From NCBI RefSeq assembly GCF_003688555.1, contig NZ_REFR01000010.1, forward strand, positions 620,001-684,000: a DNA stretch of 64,000 nt. The letters run 5' to 3'. Below are positions 9,548 through 17,704 of the stretch, piece after piece. The notes under the pieces are model-generated. The model was not told the DNA's origin. It did no database searches and was given only the letters and a program-made list of their open reading frames with translations. Position 1 is the first letter of the stretch. Every line of letters begins with the position of its first letter. This DNA is from Eilatimonas milleporae. GTDB taxonomy: Bacteria; Pseudomonadota; Alphaproteobacteria; Sphingomonadales; Kordiimonadaceae. The position numbers were made by a program, and so were the translations under genes.

Positions 9548-9952
9548 GATCGCCTCACCTGCCTGACGTCAATTTTGCCGTATCCATGGATTTTTACGAC
9601 TTTTTAAATCATCTTTTACCGAACGGATAACCGACAACATGATTAATTTATTATTTACGGTATTTTAAAGTGGCAGGTCCAGTGCCGACACGCGTCATAT
9701 CCGTCAATGTGGATCACTTTCGCAAACTGCCATGACCGGAATTGACCGGGGACGTTCAAACGCGAGTTTATACACATATGAAAAACAACCTAATTGTGCA
9801 GGGTTTCAAAAAATTGAAACATATATGCCATTAAGTCGCCCCCTCTATGGATCAACACGGGATGATACCCAGAGTCACACGGCCCTATGTCGCCGTGAAG
9901 CTGTGGTATATCTTCACGATGGCCAAAACCCATATTTGCCAACGGAAATACA
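9548..9952. promoter_or_regulatory. Divergent intergenic region between the Asp-rich operon and phoR
   Basis: About 400 bases without a credible gene, markedly more AT-rich than its neighbours (runs such as TTAATTTATTATTTA near 9640-9655). It must hold the promoters for the minus-strand kinase/PqqD operon and for plus-strand phoR. It contains a perfect 7-base inverted repeat at 9803-9820, GTTTCAA-aaaa-TTGAAAC, which could be a repressor operator. I see no PHO box here and cannot place firm -35/-10 elements. A 74-codon frame at 9732-9956 has no supporting features. Confidence 0.55.
9803..9820. promoter_or_regulatory. Perfect inverted repeat, operator-like
   Basis: GTTTCAA, four A, then TTGAAAC: two perfect 7-base arms around a 4-base centre. 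It lies 133 bases upstream of the phoR ATG and about 255 bases upstream of the start of the Asp-rich gene. The size and symmetry suit a dimeric helix-turn-helix regulator. No regulator is assigned and function is not shown. Confidence 0.4.
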
Positions 9953-11242
9953 ATGAGCGGTCCGTTTCGTCGATATCGCAGTCTCTTGAATGAACGTACC
10001 GCCGTACTGGCCGTCGGCCTGCTTCTTCTGTTTCTGCAACTGCTCGGTCAGGTCACCTTTCTCGGGCTCGTGCTGGTGCTTGGTCTGGTTTTCACCCTTC
10101 TGATTCAGCTGGAAATAAAGCGCCGGATGGAAAACCTGTCCAACAGGCGCAGCGAGGTTCAGCAGCACAAAAGTGAGCGCACGCGCGGACTGCAACTTTT
10201 GCGGGCACATGCCCTGAACAGCCTGCCCTCCCCCATTCTGCTGATCGGCCAGGATCACAAGATCGTGTTCGCCAACGAAGCCGCGCGTGGTCTGCTGGGT
10301 ACCGGCATTGTCGGCGAGGATGTTTTTCTGTACCTGCGTCAGCCGCATGCGGTTCAGGCGATTGACCAGGCACTGGCGGGACAAGGCGGGTCAACCGACT
10401 CGATCCGTTACACCACCAGCAAGGACCGTTCCTTCGACATGACCATCGCGCCCATTTCGGCGGATTTGCCGGAAGAGGAAACCCAGGCCATGGTCTTTTT
10501 CTATGAAGTGACAAGCCTGCTGCGGACCGAGCGGATGCGGGTCGATTTCGTGGCCAATGCCAGCCATGAGCTGAGAACCCCGTTATCCTCGCTGATGGGC
10601 TCCATTGAAACATTGCTGGGGCCGGCGCAGGACGACCCCGAAGCCCAGCAACGTTTTCTGCAGATCATGCAGAAAGAAGCCGAACGGATGGCGCGCCTGA
10701 TCGACGATCTTCTGTCACTGTCACGGATTGAAATGTCACGGCACGTGCCGCCGAGCACCACTGTCGATGTCTCTCTGATCGTGGGCAACGCCATCAGTAC
10801 GGTGCTGCCCATTGCCCGGCGGCGGGATATGCAGTTCAGCGCCGAATTGCTCTCCGCCCTGCCGAAGGTGCGCGCCGATGAGGACCAGATCACCCAGGTG
10901 ATGCTGAACCTGCTGGTCAATGCTTCCAAATATGCCGACCAGGGCACGATCGTTCACATCAGCGGAGCCCTCAGCAACACCGGAAAACATGTCATTCTGA
11001 GCATTCGTGACGAAGGCCCCGGGATCGCAGCGGAGCATCTGGCCCGTTTGACCGAAAGATTTTACCGCGTCGATACCGCCCGGTCGCGCAAAATGGGCGG
11101 CACCGGACTGGGGCTGGCAATCGTCAAACACATATTGCTCCGCCATGAAAGCCAGCTGGACATCCGCAGCCAGCTCGGCAAGGGGACAACGTTCAGTTTC
11201 CGTCTGCCCATTGCCGCCGAAAAAACGCCGTCCGCAGCCTGA
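9953..11242 (+). CDS. phoR: Phosphate regulon sensor histidine kinase PhoR
   Basis: 429-residue inner-membrane kinase that phosphorylates PhoB when phosphate is scarce. Two adjacent hydrophobic segments (residues about 18-60) are followed by a PAS domain (LPSPILLIGQDHKIVFANEAA). The HisKA domain holds the phospho-accepting His in FVANASHELRTPLSSLMG. The ATPase domain has QVMLNLLVNASKYA (N box), IRDEGPGIAAEHL (G1), FYRVDTARSRKMGGTGLGLAIVKHI (F and G2) and a C-terminal GKGTTFSFRLP. A long periplasmic domain is absent, as is usual for PhoR, which senses phosphate through PstSCAB-PhoU. It is separated from pstS by a PHO box, so it probably has its own promoter in the upstream AT-rich region. Confidence 0.93.
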   Translation: MSGPFRRYRSLLNERTAVLAVGLLLLFLQLLGQVTFLGLVLVLGLVFTLLIQLEIKRRMENLSNRRSEVQQHKSERTRGLQLLRAHALNSLPSPILLIGQDHKIVFANEAARGLLGTGIVGEDVFLYLRQPHAVQAIDQALAGQGGSTDSIRYTTSKDRSFDMTIAPISADLPEEETQAMVFFYEVTSLLRTERMRVDFVANASHELRTPLSSLMGSIETLLGPAQDDPEAQQRFLQIMQKEAERMARLIDDLLSLSRIEMSRHVPPSTTVDVSLIVGNAISTVLPIARRRDMQFSAELLSALPKVRADEDQITQVMLNLLVNASKYADQGTIVHISGALSNTGKHVILSIRDEGPGIAAEHLARLTERFYRVDTARSRKMGGTGLGLAIVKHILLRHESQLDIRSQLGKGTTFSFRLPIAAEKTPSAA

Positions 11243-11257
11243 CGGCAGGCCACGGAC

Positions 11258-11275
11258 GTGTCATCACCCTGTCAT
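11258..11275 (+). promoter_or_regulatory. PHO box upstream of pstS
   Basis: GTGTCAT-CACC-CTGTCAT: two direct 7-base repeats 11 bases apart, matching the PhoB-binding consensus of CTGTCAT repeats with a 4-base spacer in all but the first base. It lies 16 bases after the phoR stop and about 88 bases before the preferred pstS start, where PhoB-activated promoters place the box in lieu of a -35 element. It implies phosphate-starvation control of pstSCAB-phoU-phoB. Confidence 0.85.
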
Positions 11276-11362
11276 AATGGCAAAGTAACGCTGGCGGCAG
11301 TGGTGGGCGGCACATTATCCTGCAGTGTGATACCTTGCAGTTTCCGGGCGCTGTCTTCGCCG

Positions 11363-12607
11363 ATGGAGTTTCGTTTCATGGTGCGCTTGTTGGCAATGGC
11401 TGCCCTGGCAGGTTTTGCCCTGCTGACTGACGGCGGGCCCCTGTCCACAGGCGGCCCTGCGTTGGCCCAGCCACGCGATCAGATCCGGGTGACCGGCTCT
11501 TCCTCCATTTATCCCTTTGCAACGGTCGTGGCCGAGGAGTTCGGACGCAGTAGCGATTTTCGCTCCCCCATAGTCGAGGGCATCGGTACCGGCGGCGGTT
11601 TTGAGCTTTTTTGCGCCGGACTGGGAACCAAACACCCCGACATCGTCAACGCATCCCGCCGGATAAAACAGTCTGAAATCGAACGGTGCGCGAGCAATGG
11701 GGTCAGCGGTATCATTGAAATCAAATTCGGCAAGGATGGCATCGTGCTCGCCAATACAAAGGCAAGCACCCAGTTCACACTAAGCCTGAGGGAAGTTTTC
11801 CTGGCATTGGCCAAACAGGTTCCGGCCGACGGCACAACAGGCGGCCCAGGCAACATGATGCCAAACCCCTATACCCGCTGGAATGAGATCAACCCGTCCC
11901 TGCCGGATGAGCCGATCACGGTCATGGGACCGCCACCGACGTCCGGCACCCGCGATGCCTTTAATGAAACCGCGATGGAAAACGGATGCGACAGCTTTGC
12001 CGGCATTGCCACCCTCAAGGAGACCAACCCGCGGCAGCATTTGCAATTGTGCCACGCCATTCGTGAGGATGGCCATTATGTGGAAGCCGGGGAAAACGAT
12101 AATCTTATCGTTCAAAAGCTTCAGTCAAACCCTCGTTCTTTAGGCATTTTTGCGTTTAGCTTTCTGGACCAGAACAACGATGTTCTACAGCCGGCGCAAA
12201 TTCTGGGAGAAGACGGCAGGCCGGTCGAACCCAGCTTCGATGAAATTCTCAACGAGCATTACCCGGTTTACAGAAATCTTTATTTCTATGTCAAAAAAGC
12301 CCATATGCGCATTGTACCGGGACTGCAGGATTATCTTCGCGCTTTCATGAGCGAGGAAGCGGTCGGTGAATTCGGCTACCTGACAGACCGGGGGCTGATC
12401 CCGTTAAGATCCGAAGAACGCAGCCGCTACCGCAGTGCCGCCGAAAACATGCTGGATATGAAAAGCATGCGCACCGGGGCCCCGGCAGATCGGGGCGACG
12501 GCTCTCCAGACACGCCGCGCCCCCCGGAAAACACCCCCCACCGTTCGGCGACGCCTGCCGGGAATGCCACAGCGGGTGACATGACAGGCGGAAAACGGAA
12601 TGTCTGA
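11363..12607 (+). CDS. pstS: Phosphate ABC transporter, periplasmic phosphate-binding protein
   Basis: Captures phosphate in the periplasm for PstCAB. From the ATG at 11363 the protein has 414 residues: a signal peptide (MVRLLAMAALAGFALL followed by a Pro-rich stretch ending ALAQ), then RVTGSSSIYPFATVVAEEF, the phosphate-binding-loop region of PstS-like proteins, GIGTGGGFELFCAG and the second anion loop PPTSGTRDAF. The frame stays open to 11258, but upstream codons run through the PHO box and are unlikely to be translated. A second ATG at 11378 is also possible. The last 45 or so residues are a Pro/Gly/Thr-rich tail not seen in short PstS proteins. First gene of the PHO-box operon. Confidence 0.9.
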   Translation: MEFRFMVRLLAMAALAGFALLTDGGPLSTGGPALAQPRDQIRVTGSSSIYPFATVVAEEFGRSSDFRSPIVEGIGTGGGFELFCAGLGTKHPDIVNASRRIKQSEIERCASNGVSGIIEIKFGKDGIVLANTKASTQFTLSLREVFLALAKQVPADGTTGGPGNMMPNPYTRWNEINPSLPDEPITVMGPPPTSGTRDAFNETAMENGCDSFAGIATLKETNPRQHLQLCHAIREDGHYVEAGENDNLIVQKLQSNPRSLGIFAFSFLDQNNDVLQPAQILGEDGRPVEPSFDEILNEHYPVYRNLYFYVKKAHMRIVPGLQDYLRAFMSEEAVGEFGYLTDRGLIPLRSEERSRYRSAAENMLDMKSMRTGAPADRGDGSPDTPRPPENTPHRSATPAGNATAGDMTGGKRNV

Positions 12608-12655
12608 CATGAATGCCCCGATACATCCCGCTTGCCGCGCACAGGCCGTGTTGTC

Positions 12656-14035
12656 ATGACAATCAGCACCATATTTACCGTGATCGCAGTTCTGGCGCTG
12701 ATCGGTTTCAGCGCCGCAAGACAGCGTTCCGTTGCCCTTGTCGGGGGGGACACCGCCAAGCTCCATTCCCTTCCCCGGCACTATGGATATTTCGGTACCG
12801 CCTGTGTGCTTCTGCCCTCCATTACGGTCTTCGTTCTCTGGCTGGTGTTCGGTCAGACCGTGGTCGAGAGTCTCATGCTTTCCGGCCTGCCCGACAAGGT
12901 TGTCGCGGCTTATGACGGTGAAATCCATATTTTGCTCAACCGTATCCGGATCGCTGTCGAACAGGGCAGCAGGATTGAGAACGATCCCGATATTCTGAAC
13001 GCGGCTGAACACTATTTCAGGCTGTACAAAACGGGCTTGTGGGCCACCTTCGGACTTTCACTGGCAACCGGCCTGATGGGAATGGCTTTCGCAGTCAACA
13101 AGGCACACCCCTCTTTTCGAGCGCGCAACCGCTTTGAAAGTATCCTGATGGTCTGTCTGATGGTCAGTTCGGGAATTGCGATCGTCACCACCCTTGGCAT
13201 TGTCGCGTCGCTTCTGTTCGAAAGCCTGCGTTTTTTTGCGGAAGTACCCGTCGGTGAGTTCCTGTTCGGTCTTCATTGGAGCCCACAGACAGCCCTTCGT
13301 GCCGACCAGGTGGGGTCGTCCGGAGCCTTCGGAGCCGTCCCACTTTTCGCCGGCACCCTTTTGATCAGTTTTCTCGCCCTTCTGGTGGCTGGACCGATCG
13401 GTCTTCTCTCGGCGATATATCTTACACAATACGCCAATACGACTGTGCGCAGTATTGTAAAACCGGTGCTGGAAATCCTCGCAGGCGTGCCCACGGTCGT
13501 CTACGGGTTCTTCGCGGCCATTACGGTCGCCCCGTGGCTACGGCGGACCGGCGAGGGATTTGGCATTCCCATCGCCGCGGAAAGCGCACTGGCGGCGGGG
13601 CTGGTCATGGGCATCATGATCATTCCTTTTGTATCGTCTCTGTCGGATGATGCGATCACCGCCGTTCCCAAAGAACTGGAGGAAGGCTCGCTGGCTCTTG
13701 GGGCAACCCGCTCGGAAACCATTACCAAAGTCATTCTGCCCGCCGCCCTGCCCGGTATTGTCGGCGCCTTTCTGCTGGCGATCAGCCGTGCCGTCGGGGA
13801 AACAATGATCGTGGTCATGGCAGCGGGCATGCGCCCGAACCTCACCGCCAATCCGTTCGAGGCCGTGACAACCGTTACCGTTCAGATCGTCGCGCTTCTG
13901 ACGGGAGACCAGGCATTTGACAGTGCGAAAACGCTGTCGGCCTTCGCCCTTGGCCTGATACTGTTCATCATCACGCTGGGGCTGAATGTCGCCGCCCTCC
14001 GCCTTGTGCGGAAATACCGCGAGATTTACGAGTAA
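12656..14035 (+). CDS. pstC: Phosphate ABC transporter permease PstC
   Basis: Inner-membrane permease subunit, 459 residues, which is longer than enteric PstC (about 320) because of an N-terminal extension with two extra membrane segments and a soluble loop; such long forms are common in alphaproteobacteria. The C-terminal half is the ABC permease core: GTLLISFLALLVAGPIGLLSAIYLTQYA, EILAGVPTVVYGFFA, and the coupling-helix EAA-like motif EEGSLALGATRSETITKVILPAALPGIVGAFLLAISRA read in part. The ATG at 12656 is chosen over a TTG eight codons earlier. The gap to pstS is about 48 bases, and pstA begins 11 bases after its stop. Confidence 0.92.
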   Translation: MTISTIFTVIAVLALIGFSAARQRSVALVGGDTAKLHSLPRHYGYFGTACVLLPSITVFVLWLVFGQTVVESLMLSGLPDKVVAAYDGEIHILLNRIRIAVEQGSRIENDPDILNAAEHYFRLYKTGLWATFGLSLATGLMGMAFAVNKAHPSFRARNRFESILMVCLMVSSGIAIVTTLGIVASLLFESLRFFAEVPVGEFLFGLHWSPQTALRADQVGSSGAFGAVPLFAGTLLISFLALLVAGPIGLLSAIYLTQYANTTVRSIVKPVLEILAGVPTVVYGFFAAITVAPWLRRTGEGFGIPIAAESALAAGLVMGIMIIPFVSSLSDDAITAVPKELEEGSLALGATRSETITKVILPAALPGIVGAFLLAISRAVGETMIVVMAAGMRPNLTANPFEAVTTVTVQIVALLTGDQAFDSAKTLSAFALGLILFIITLGLNVAALRLVRKYREIYE

Positions 14036-14046
14036 AGGGCCGTGCA

Positions 14047-15375
14047 GTGACGAATACAGAAACCGGCCATACCCTTTCAAAACCGACGGACTGGCAATCG
14101 ACGGCCATGTCTAGGCGTGTACAGGCGCGTTATGTGCGCGAACGCATATTCAAAGTTTTCGGGCTGTTGGCAATTCTGACGGGAGCCACGTTTCTGTTTG
14201 TCCTGCTTTTCAATATCGTTTCCGACGGGATGGGCGGCTTTTATCAGGCGCGGATAAAACTTGAAGTCTCCTTCGACCCCGATGTTCTGGGGGACCCGTC
14301 GGTTCTGAACGAAGAGGATTTTGAAAGGTCGGTATACCAGGCCAACATGACGCAGCTCATCCTTGGTGCCTTGCAAAGGCAATTTCCGGATGTAAGGACA
14401 TCCTCCGATCTCAGGCGGCTTGTCAGACTTGTGAGCCGGGGCGCCCGCTGGCAGTTGCGGCATATGGCGCTGAAAAATCCCGATCTTGTCGGAACCACCC
14501 GAGCCGTCGACCTGCTGGCTTCGGACGATATTGATCAGGTGATCAAAGGAAACATCAATATCGACGTGCCCGAAAGCGACCGTCGGGTCAAGGACAAGGA
14601 ACTCGGCTGGCTGACCAGACTGCAGGACGCCGGACTGGTATCGAAGAAGTTTCACCACCTGTTCCTGACCAGCGGGGATTCGCGGGAACCGGAACTGGCC
14701 GGTATCTGGGGTGCGGTCATGGGGTCGGCACTGACGCTGCTGGTGACGCTGGTCATCGCTTTCCCCATCGGTGTCATGTCGGCCATTTATCTTGAGGAAT
14801 TCGCCCCCCAGAACCGACTGACGGACCTTATCGAGATCAATATCAACAACCTTGCGGCCGTACCGTCCATCGTCTTTGGACTGTTGGGTCTGGCGGTTTT
14901 CCTGAATGTTGTCGGCCTGCCCAGATCAGCCCCGATTGTCGGCGGGGTGACGCTGGCCCTGATGACCCTGCCAACGATCATCATCGCGTCCCGTGCCGCC
15001 ATCAAGGCGGTACCGCCATCAATCCGGGATGCCGCCCGCGGCCTGGGGGCGTCGCCGATGCAGGTCGTCTTTCATCATGTATTGCCCGTGGCCATGCCCG
15101 GCATACTGACAGGAACCATCATCGGCATGGCACAGGCCCTGGGAGAAACGGCCCCCCTGCTGATGATCGGCATGGTCGCCTTTATCGTCGACATCCCGAA
15201 CAGCATAAACGACGCCGCAACGGTTCTGCCCGTGCAAATCTATCTTTGGGCTGAAAGTCCCGAGCGGGCCTTTGTCGAAAAGACATCGGCGGCCATCATG
15301 GTTCTGATGTTTTTCCTCATTTGCATGAATGGCGTCGCCATCTGGCTGCGCCAGCGCTTTGAGAAGAACTGGTAA
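14047..15375 (+). CDS. pstA: Phosphate ABC transporter permease PstA
   Basis: Second permease subunit, 442 residues. An N-terminal membrane segment (residues about 40-60) is followed by a roughly 150-residue soluble region resembling DUF3333, then a typical PstA core: SALTLLVTLVIAFPIGVMSAIYLEEFA, NNLAAVPSIVFGLLGLAVF and the EAA-type loop DAARGLGASPMQVVFHHVLP. The start is a GTG with AAAGGG about eight bases upstream, 11 bases after the pstC stop. Together with PstC it forms the transmembrane channel energised by PstB. Confidence 0.92.
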   Translation: MTNTETGHTLSKPTDWQSTAMSRRVQARYVRERIFKVFGLLAILTGATFLFVLLFNIVSDGMGGFYQARIKLEVSFDPDVLGDPSVLNEEDFERSVYQANMTQLILGALQRQFPDVRTSSDLRRLVRLVSRGARWQLRHMALKNPDLVGTTRAVDLLASDDIDQVIKGNINIDVPESDRRVKDKELGWLTRLQDAGLVSKKFHHLFLTSGDSREPELAGIWGAVMGSALTLLVTLVIAFPIGVMSAIYLEEFAPQNRLTDLIEININNLAAVPSIVFGLLGLAVFLNVVGLPRSAPIVGGVTLALMTLPTIIIASRAAIKAVPPSIRDAARGLGASPMQVVFHHVLPVAMPGILTGTIIGMAQALGETAPLLMIGMVAFIVDIPNSINDAATVLPVQIYLWAESPERAFVEKTSAAIMVLMFFLICMNGVAIWLRQRFEKNW

Positions 15376-15421
15376 CCCGTTCGGCCGGTAGCATCGAGGA
15401 CAAGGATCAAGCGGAACGCTC

Positions 15422-16198
15422 ATGAGCACATCCCAACCCCACACACCAAAGATGACCGCCCGTAACGTGCATGTGCATTATGGAACCACGCATGCCATCG
15501 ACGACGTCGACCTGGACTTGCATAGCGATGAGGTCACGGCCCTTATCGGTCCGTCCGGATGCGGCAAATCCACCTTTCTGCGCTGTCTGAACCGGATGAA
15601 TGATTCTGTCGCCGGCTGCCGCGTTACGGGGAAGATCACGCTGGACGGTGTGGATGTATATGAGCCGAAAATCGATGTTGTACAGCTGCGCGCCCGTGTC
15701 GGCATGGTCTTTCAGAAGCCCAATCCGTTTCCGAAATCGATCTATGACAATGTCGCCTATGGACCGCGCATTCACGGGCTTGCCGACAGCCGCACAGACC
15801 TGGACGAAATTGTCGCCACATCGCTGGATAAAGCCGGGTTGTGGGATGAGGTCAAGGACCGCCTGGAACAACCCGGCACGGCCCTGTCCGGCGGACAGCA
15901 GCAGCGCCTTTGCATCGCGCGGGCAATTGCCGTCAATCCCGAAGTCATTCTGATGGATGAACCCTGTTCAGCCCTCGACCCCATCGCCACGGCCCGCGTC
16001 GAAGCCCTCATCGAGGAACTCAAGGGCCGTTATGCCATCGCCATCGTCACCCACAGTATGCAGCAAGCGGCGCGTATTTCGCAGAAAACCGCTTTTTTCC
16101 ATCTTGGCGTGCTCGTCGAGCATGGCGATACAACACAGATATTCACATCACCGCAGGATGATCGCACGCGGGATTACATTACAGGCCGCTTCGGCTAA
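15422..16198 (+). CDS. pstB: Phosphate ABC transporter ATP-binding protein PstB
   Basis: 258-residue ATPase powering phosphate import. It has Walker [15 protein letters not shown]-loop [18 protein letters not shown], signature [14 protein letters not shown], Walker [14 protein letters not shown] and the switch His in [23 protein letters not shown] and CSALDPIAT are hallmarks of PstB as opposed to other ABC ATPases. It lies between pstA (46-base gap) and phoU (25-base gap) and belongs to the same PHO-box operon. Confidence 0.96.
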   Translation: MSTSQPHTPKMTARNVHVHYGTTHAIDDVDLDLHSDEVTALIGPSGCGKSTFLRCLNRMNDSVAGCRVTGKITLDGVDVYEPKIDVVQLRARVGMVFQKPNPFPKSIYDNVAYGPRIHGLADSRTDLDEIVATSLDKAGLWDEVKDRLEQPGTALSGGQQQRLCIARAIAVNPEVILMDEPCSALDPIATARVEALIEELKGRYAIAIVTHSMQQAARISQKTAFFHLGVLVEHGDTTQIFTSPQDDRTRDYITGRFG

Positions 16199-16223
16199 TA
16201 ATGTGCGAAGAGGCACGGAATTC

Positions 16224-16928
16224 ATGACTGAGCATATTGTACGATCCTACGACACCGAACTGAAAGAGCTGCGCAGCATTGTCAGCCGCATGGGCGGCAT
16301 GGCGGAAGAGCAGTTGGCAGACGCCATGAAGGCTCTGAACGAACTTGACATCAACCTGGCGAACACGATCCGCAAACAGGATCATCATATTGACGATCTG
16401 GAACTGAAAGCCGAACAGGCATCAATGTCCATGTTTGCACGCCGTGCGCCCGTGGCCGATGATCTGCGCGAAGTGGTGTCCGTCCTGAAAATGACAACGA
16501 TGATTGAACGGATGGGCGACTACGCCAAAAACATTGCCCGCCGTACCATCGCCATCGCAGAAGATGGTGCGGTCGAACTGCCCGAGACCATGCAGCGCAT
16601 GGCGCAGGATGCCCGTCACATGATCCAGGATGTCATCGACGCGTATGTACACCGCGACCCGGATGCCGCTGTAGAGGTATGGGAGCATGACGAAACGCTG
16701 GACAATATGCACAATGCCGCCTATCGGCAGATCATCGCTGCAATGATGGAAAATCCAAGTCAGATCAATGCATTGACGCATCTCTTGATGATTGCGAAAA
16801 ATCTGGAGCGGATCGGCGATCAGGCCACGAACGTGGCCGAGCATGTCTATTATGCCATCACCGGTTTGCAGCTTGAAGACACGCGCCCCAAGGGGGATGC
16901 CACAAGCGATGGCGGGGCGGATGTCTGA
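16224..16928 (+). CDS. phoU: Phosphate signalling complex protein PhoU
   Basis: 234-residue helical protein that links PstSCAB to PhoR and restrains the Pho response when phosphate is plentiful. It consists of two PhoU three-helix repeats. Metal-binding-type motifs are seen as EVVSVLKMTTMIERMGDYAKNIARR in the first repeat and LLMIAKNLERIGDQATNVAEHVYY in the second. The ATG at 16224 is preceded by GAGGCACGG. The frame is open for a further 89 codons inside pstB, but those are not conserved. Co-transcribed with pstB and phoB. Confidence 0.94.
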   Translation: MTEHIVRSYDTELKELRSIVSRMGGMAEEQLADAMKALNELDINLANTIRKQDHHIDDLELKAEQASMSMFARRAPVADDLREVVSVLKMTTMIERMGDYAKNIARRTIAIAEDGAVELPETMQRMAQDARHMIQDVIDAYVHRDPDAAVEVWEHDETLDNMHNAAYRQIIAAMMENPSQINALTHLLMIAKNLERIGDQATNVAEHVYYAITGLQLEDTRPKGDATSDGGADV

Positions 16929-17014
16929 GCTGAGGAAGTCCCCATAACACATGACCGGATAGCCGGCACCGAACAGTAAAACGATGACTAGTTGAAGGCT
17001 TGGGAGAAAACGTC

Positions 17015-17704
17015 GTGAAAACCCGGATCTTACTGATTGAGGACGACGAGAACATCACCGAACTTGTCCGCTACAATCTGGAACGCGCCGATTATGAGGT
17101 TGACTCAACCGCCGACGGCGAGGACGGGCTGATGCGCGCCAGCGAAAAAACGCCGGACATTATCCTTCTGGACTGGATGCTGCCCAACCTGTCCGGCCTG
17201 GAAATCTGTCGCCGCCTGCGCCGGGACAGTGATACAGCCAATGTTCCGATCATCATGCTGACAGCGCGGGCCGATGAACCGGATCGTATCCGCGGCCTGG
17301 AAACGGGGGCGGACGACTATGTCACCAAACCTTTTTCGCCAAAAGAACTGATCGCCCGCATTCAGGCTGTTCTGCGCCGTGTGCGCCCGGCACTGGCGGG
17401 AGCGCAACTGAGTTTTGAGGATATCACGCTGGACAATGTGTCACACCGTGTGACCCGTGGCGATAAACAGATCCATCTTGGGCCGACGGAATACCGGCTT
17501 TTGAGGCATTTCATGGAAAATCCGGGCCGCGTTTTCTCGCGCGAACAACTGCTTGATTCCGTATGGGGGCACGATGTGTATGTGGAGCCCCGAACGGTCG
17601 ACGTACATATCCGCCGGCTGCGCAAAGCGATGAATGTGGATGGACTGCCCGATTACATCCGTACCGTACGGTCGGCGGGATACGCATTGGACAGCAGGCG
17701 TTAG
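17015..17704 (+). CDS. phoB: Phosphate regulon response regulator PhoB
   Basis: OmpR/PhoB-class regulator of 229 residues. Receiver domain: acidic pocket LIEDDEN, phospho-acceptor Asp in DIILLDWMLPNLSG, the Thr of MLTARAD and the Lys of YVTKPFSPKELIAR. Winged-helix domain: LGPTEYRLLRHFMENPGRVFSR and the recognition region YVEPRTVDVHIRRLRKAM. The GTG at 17015 is preferred because GGGAGAA lies about eight bases upstream; a TTG at 17000 overlaps that site. The likely target is the PHO box before pstS. The stop overlaps, in opposite orientation, the stop of the amidotransferase gene. Confidence 0.94.
   Translation: MKTRILLIEDDENITELVRYNLERADYEVDSTADGEDGLMRASEKTPDIILLDWMLPNLSGLEICRRLRRDSDTANVPIIMLTARADEPDRIRGLETGADDYVTKPFSPKELIARIQAVLRRVRPALAGAQLSFEDITLDNVSHRVTRGDKQIHLGPTEYRLLRHFMENPGRVFSREQLLDSVWGHDVYVEPRTVDVHIRRLRKAMNVDGLPDYIRTVRSAGYALDSRR

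Noticed and set aside
9690-9708. PHO-box-like GTCATATCCGTCAAT upstream of phoR
   Set aside because: The two GTCA repeats are 9 bases apart rather than 11, and the flanks do not match.
9732-9956. 74-codon frame before phoR
   Set aside because: No ribosome site, no recognisable feature, and it would run into the phoR start.
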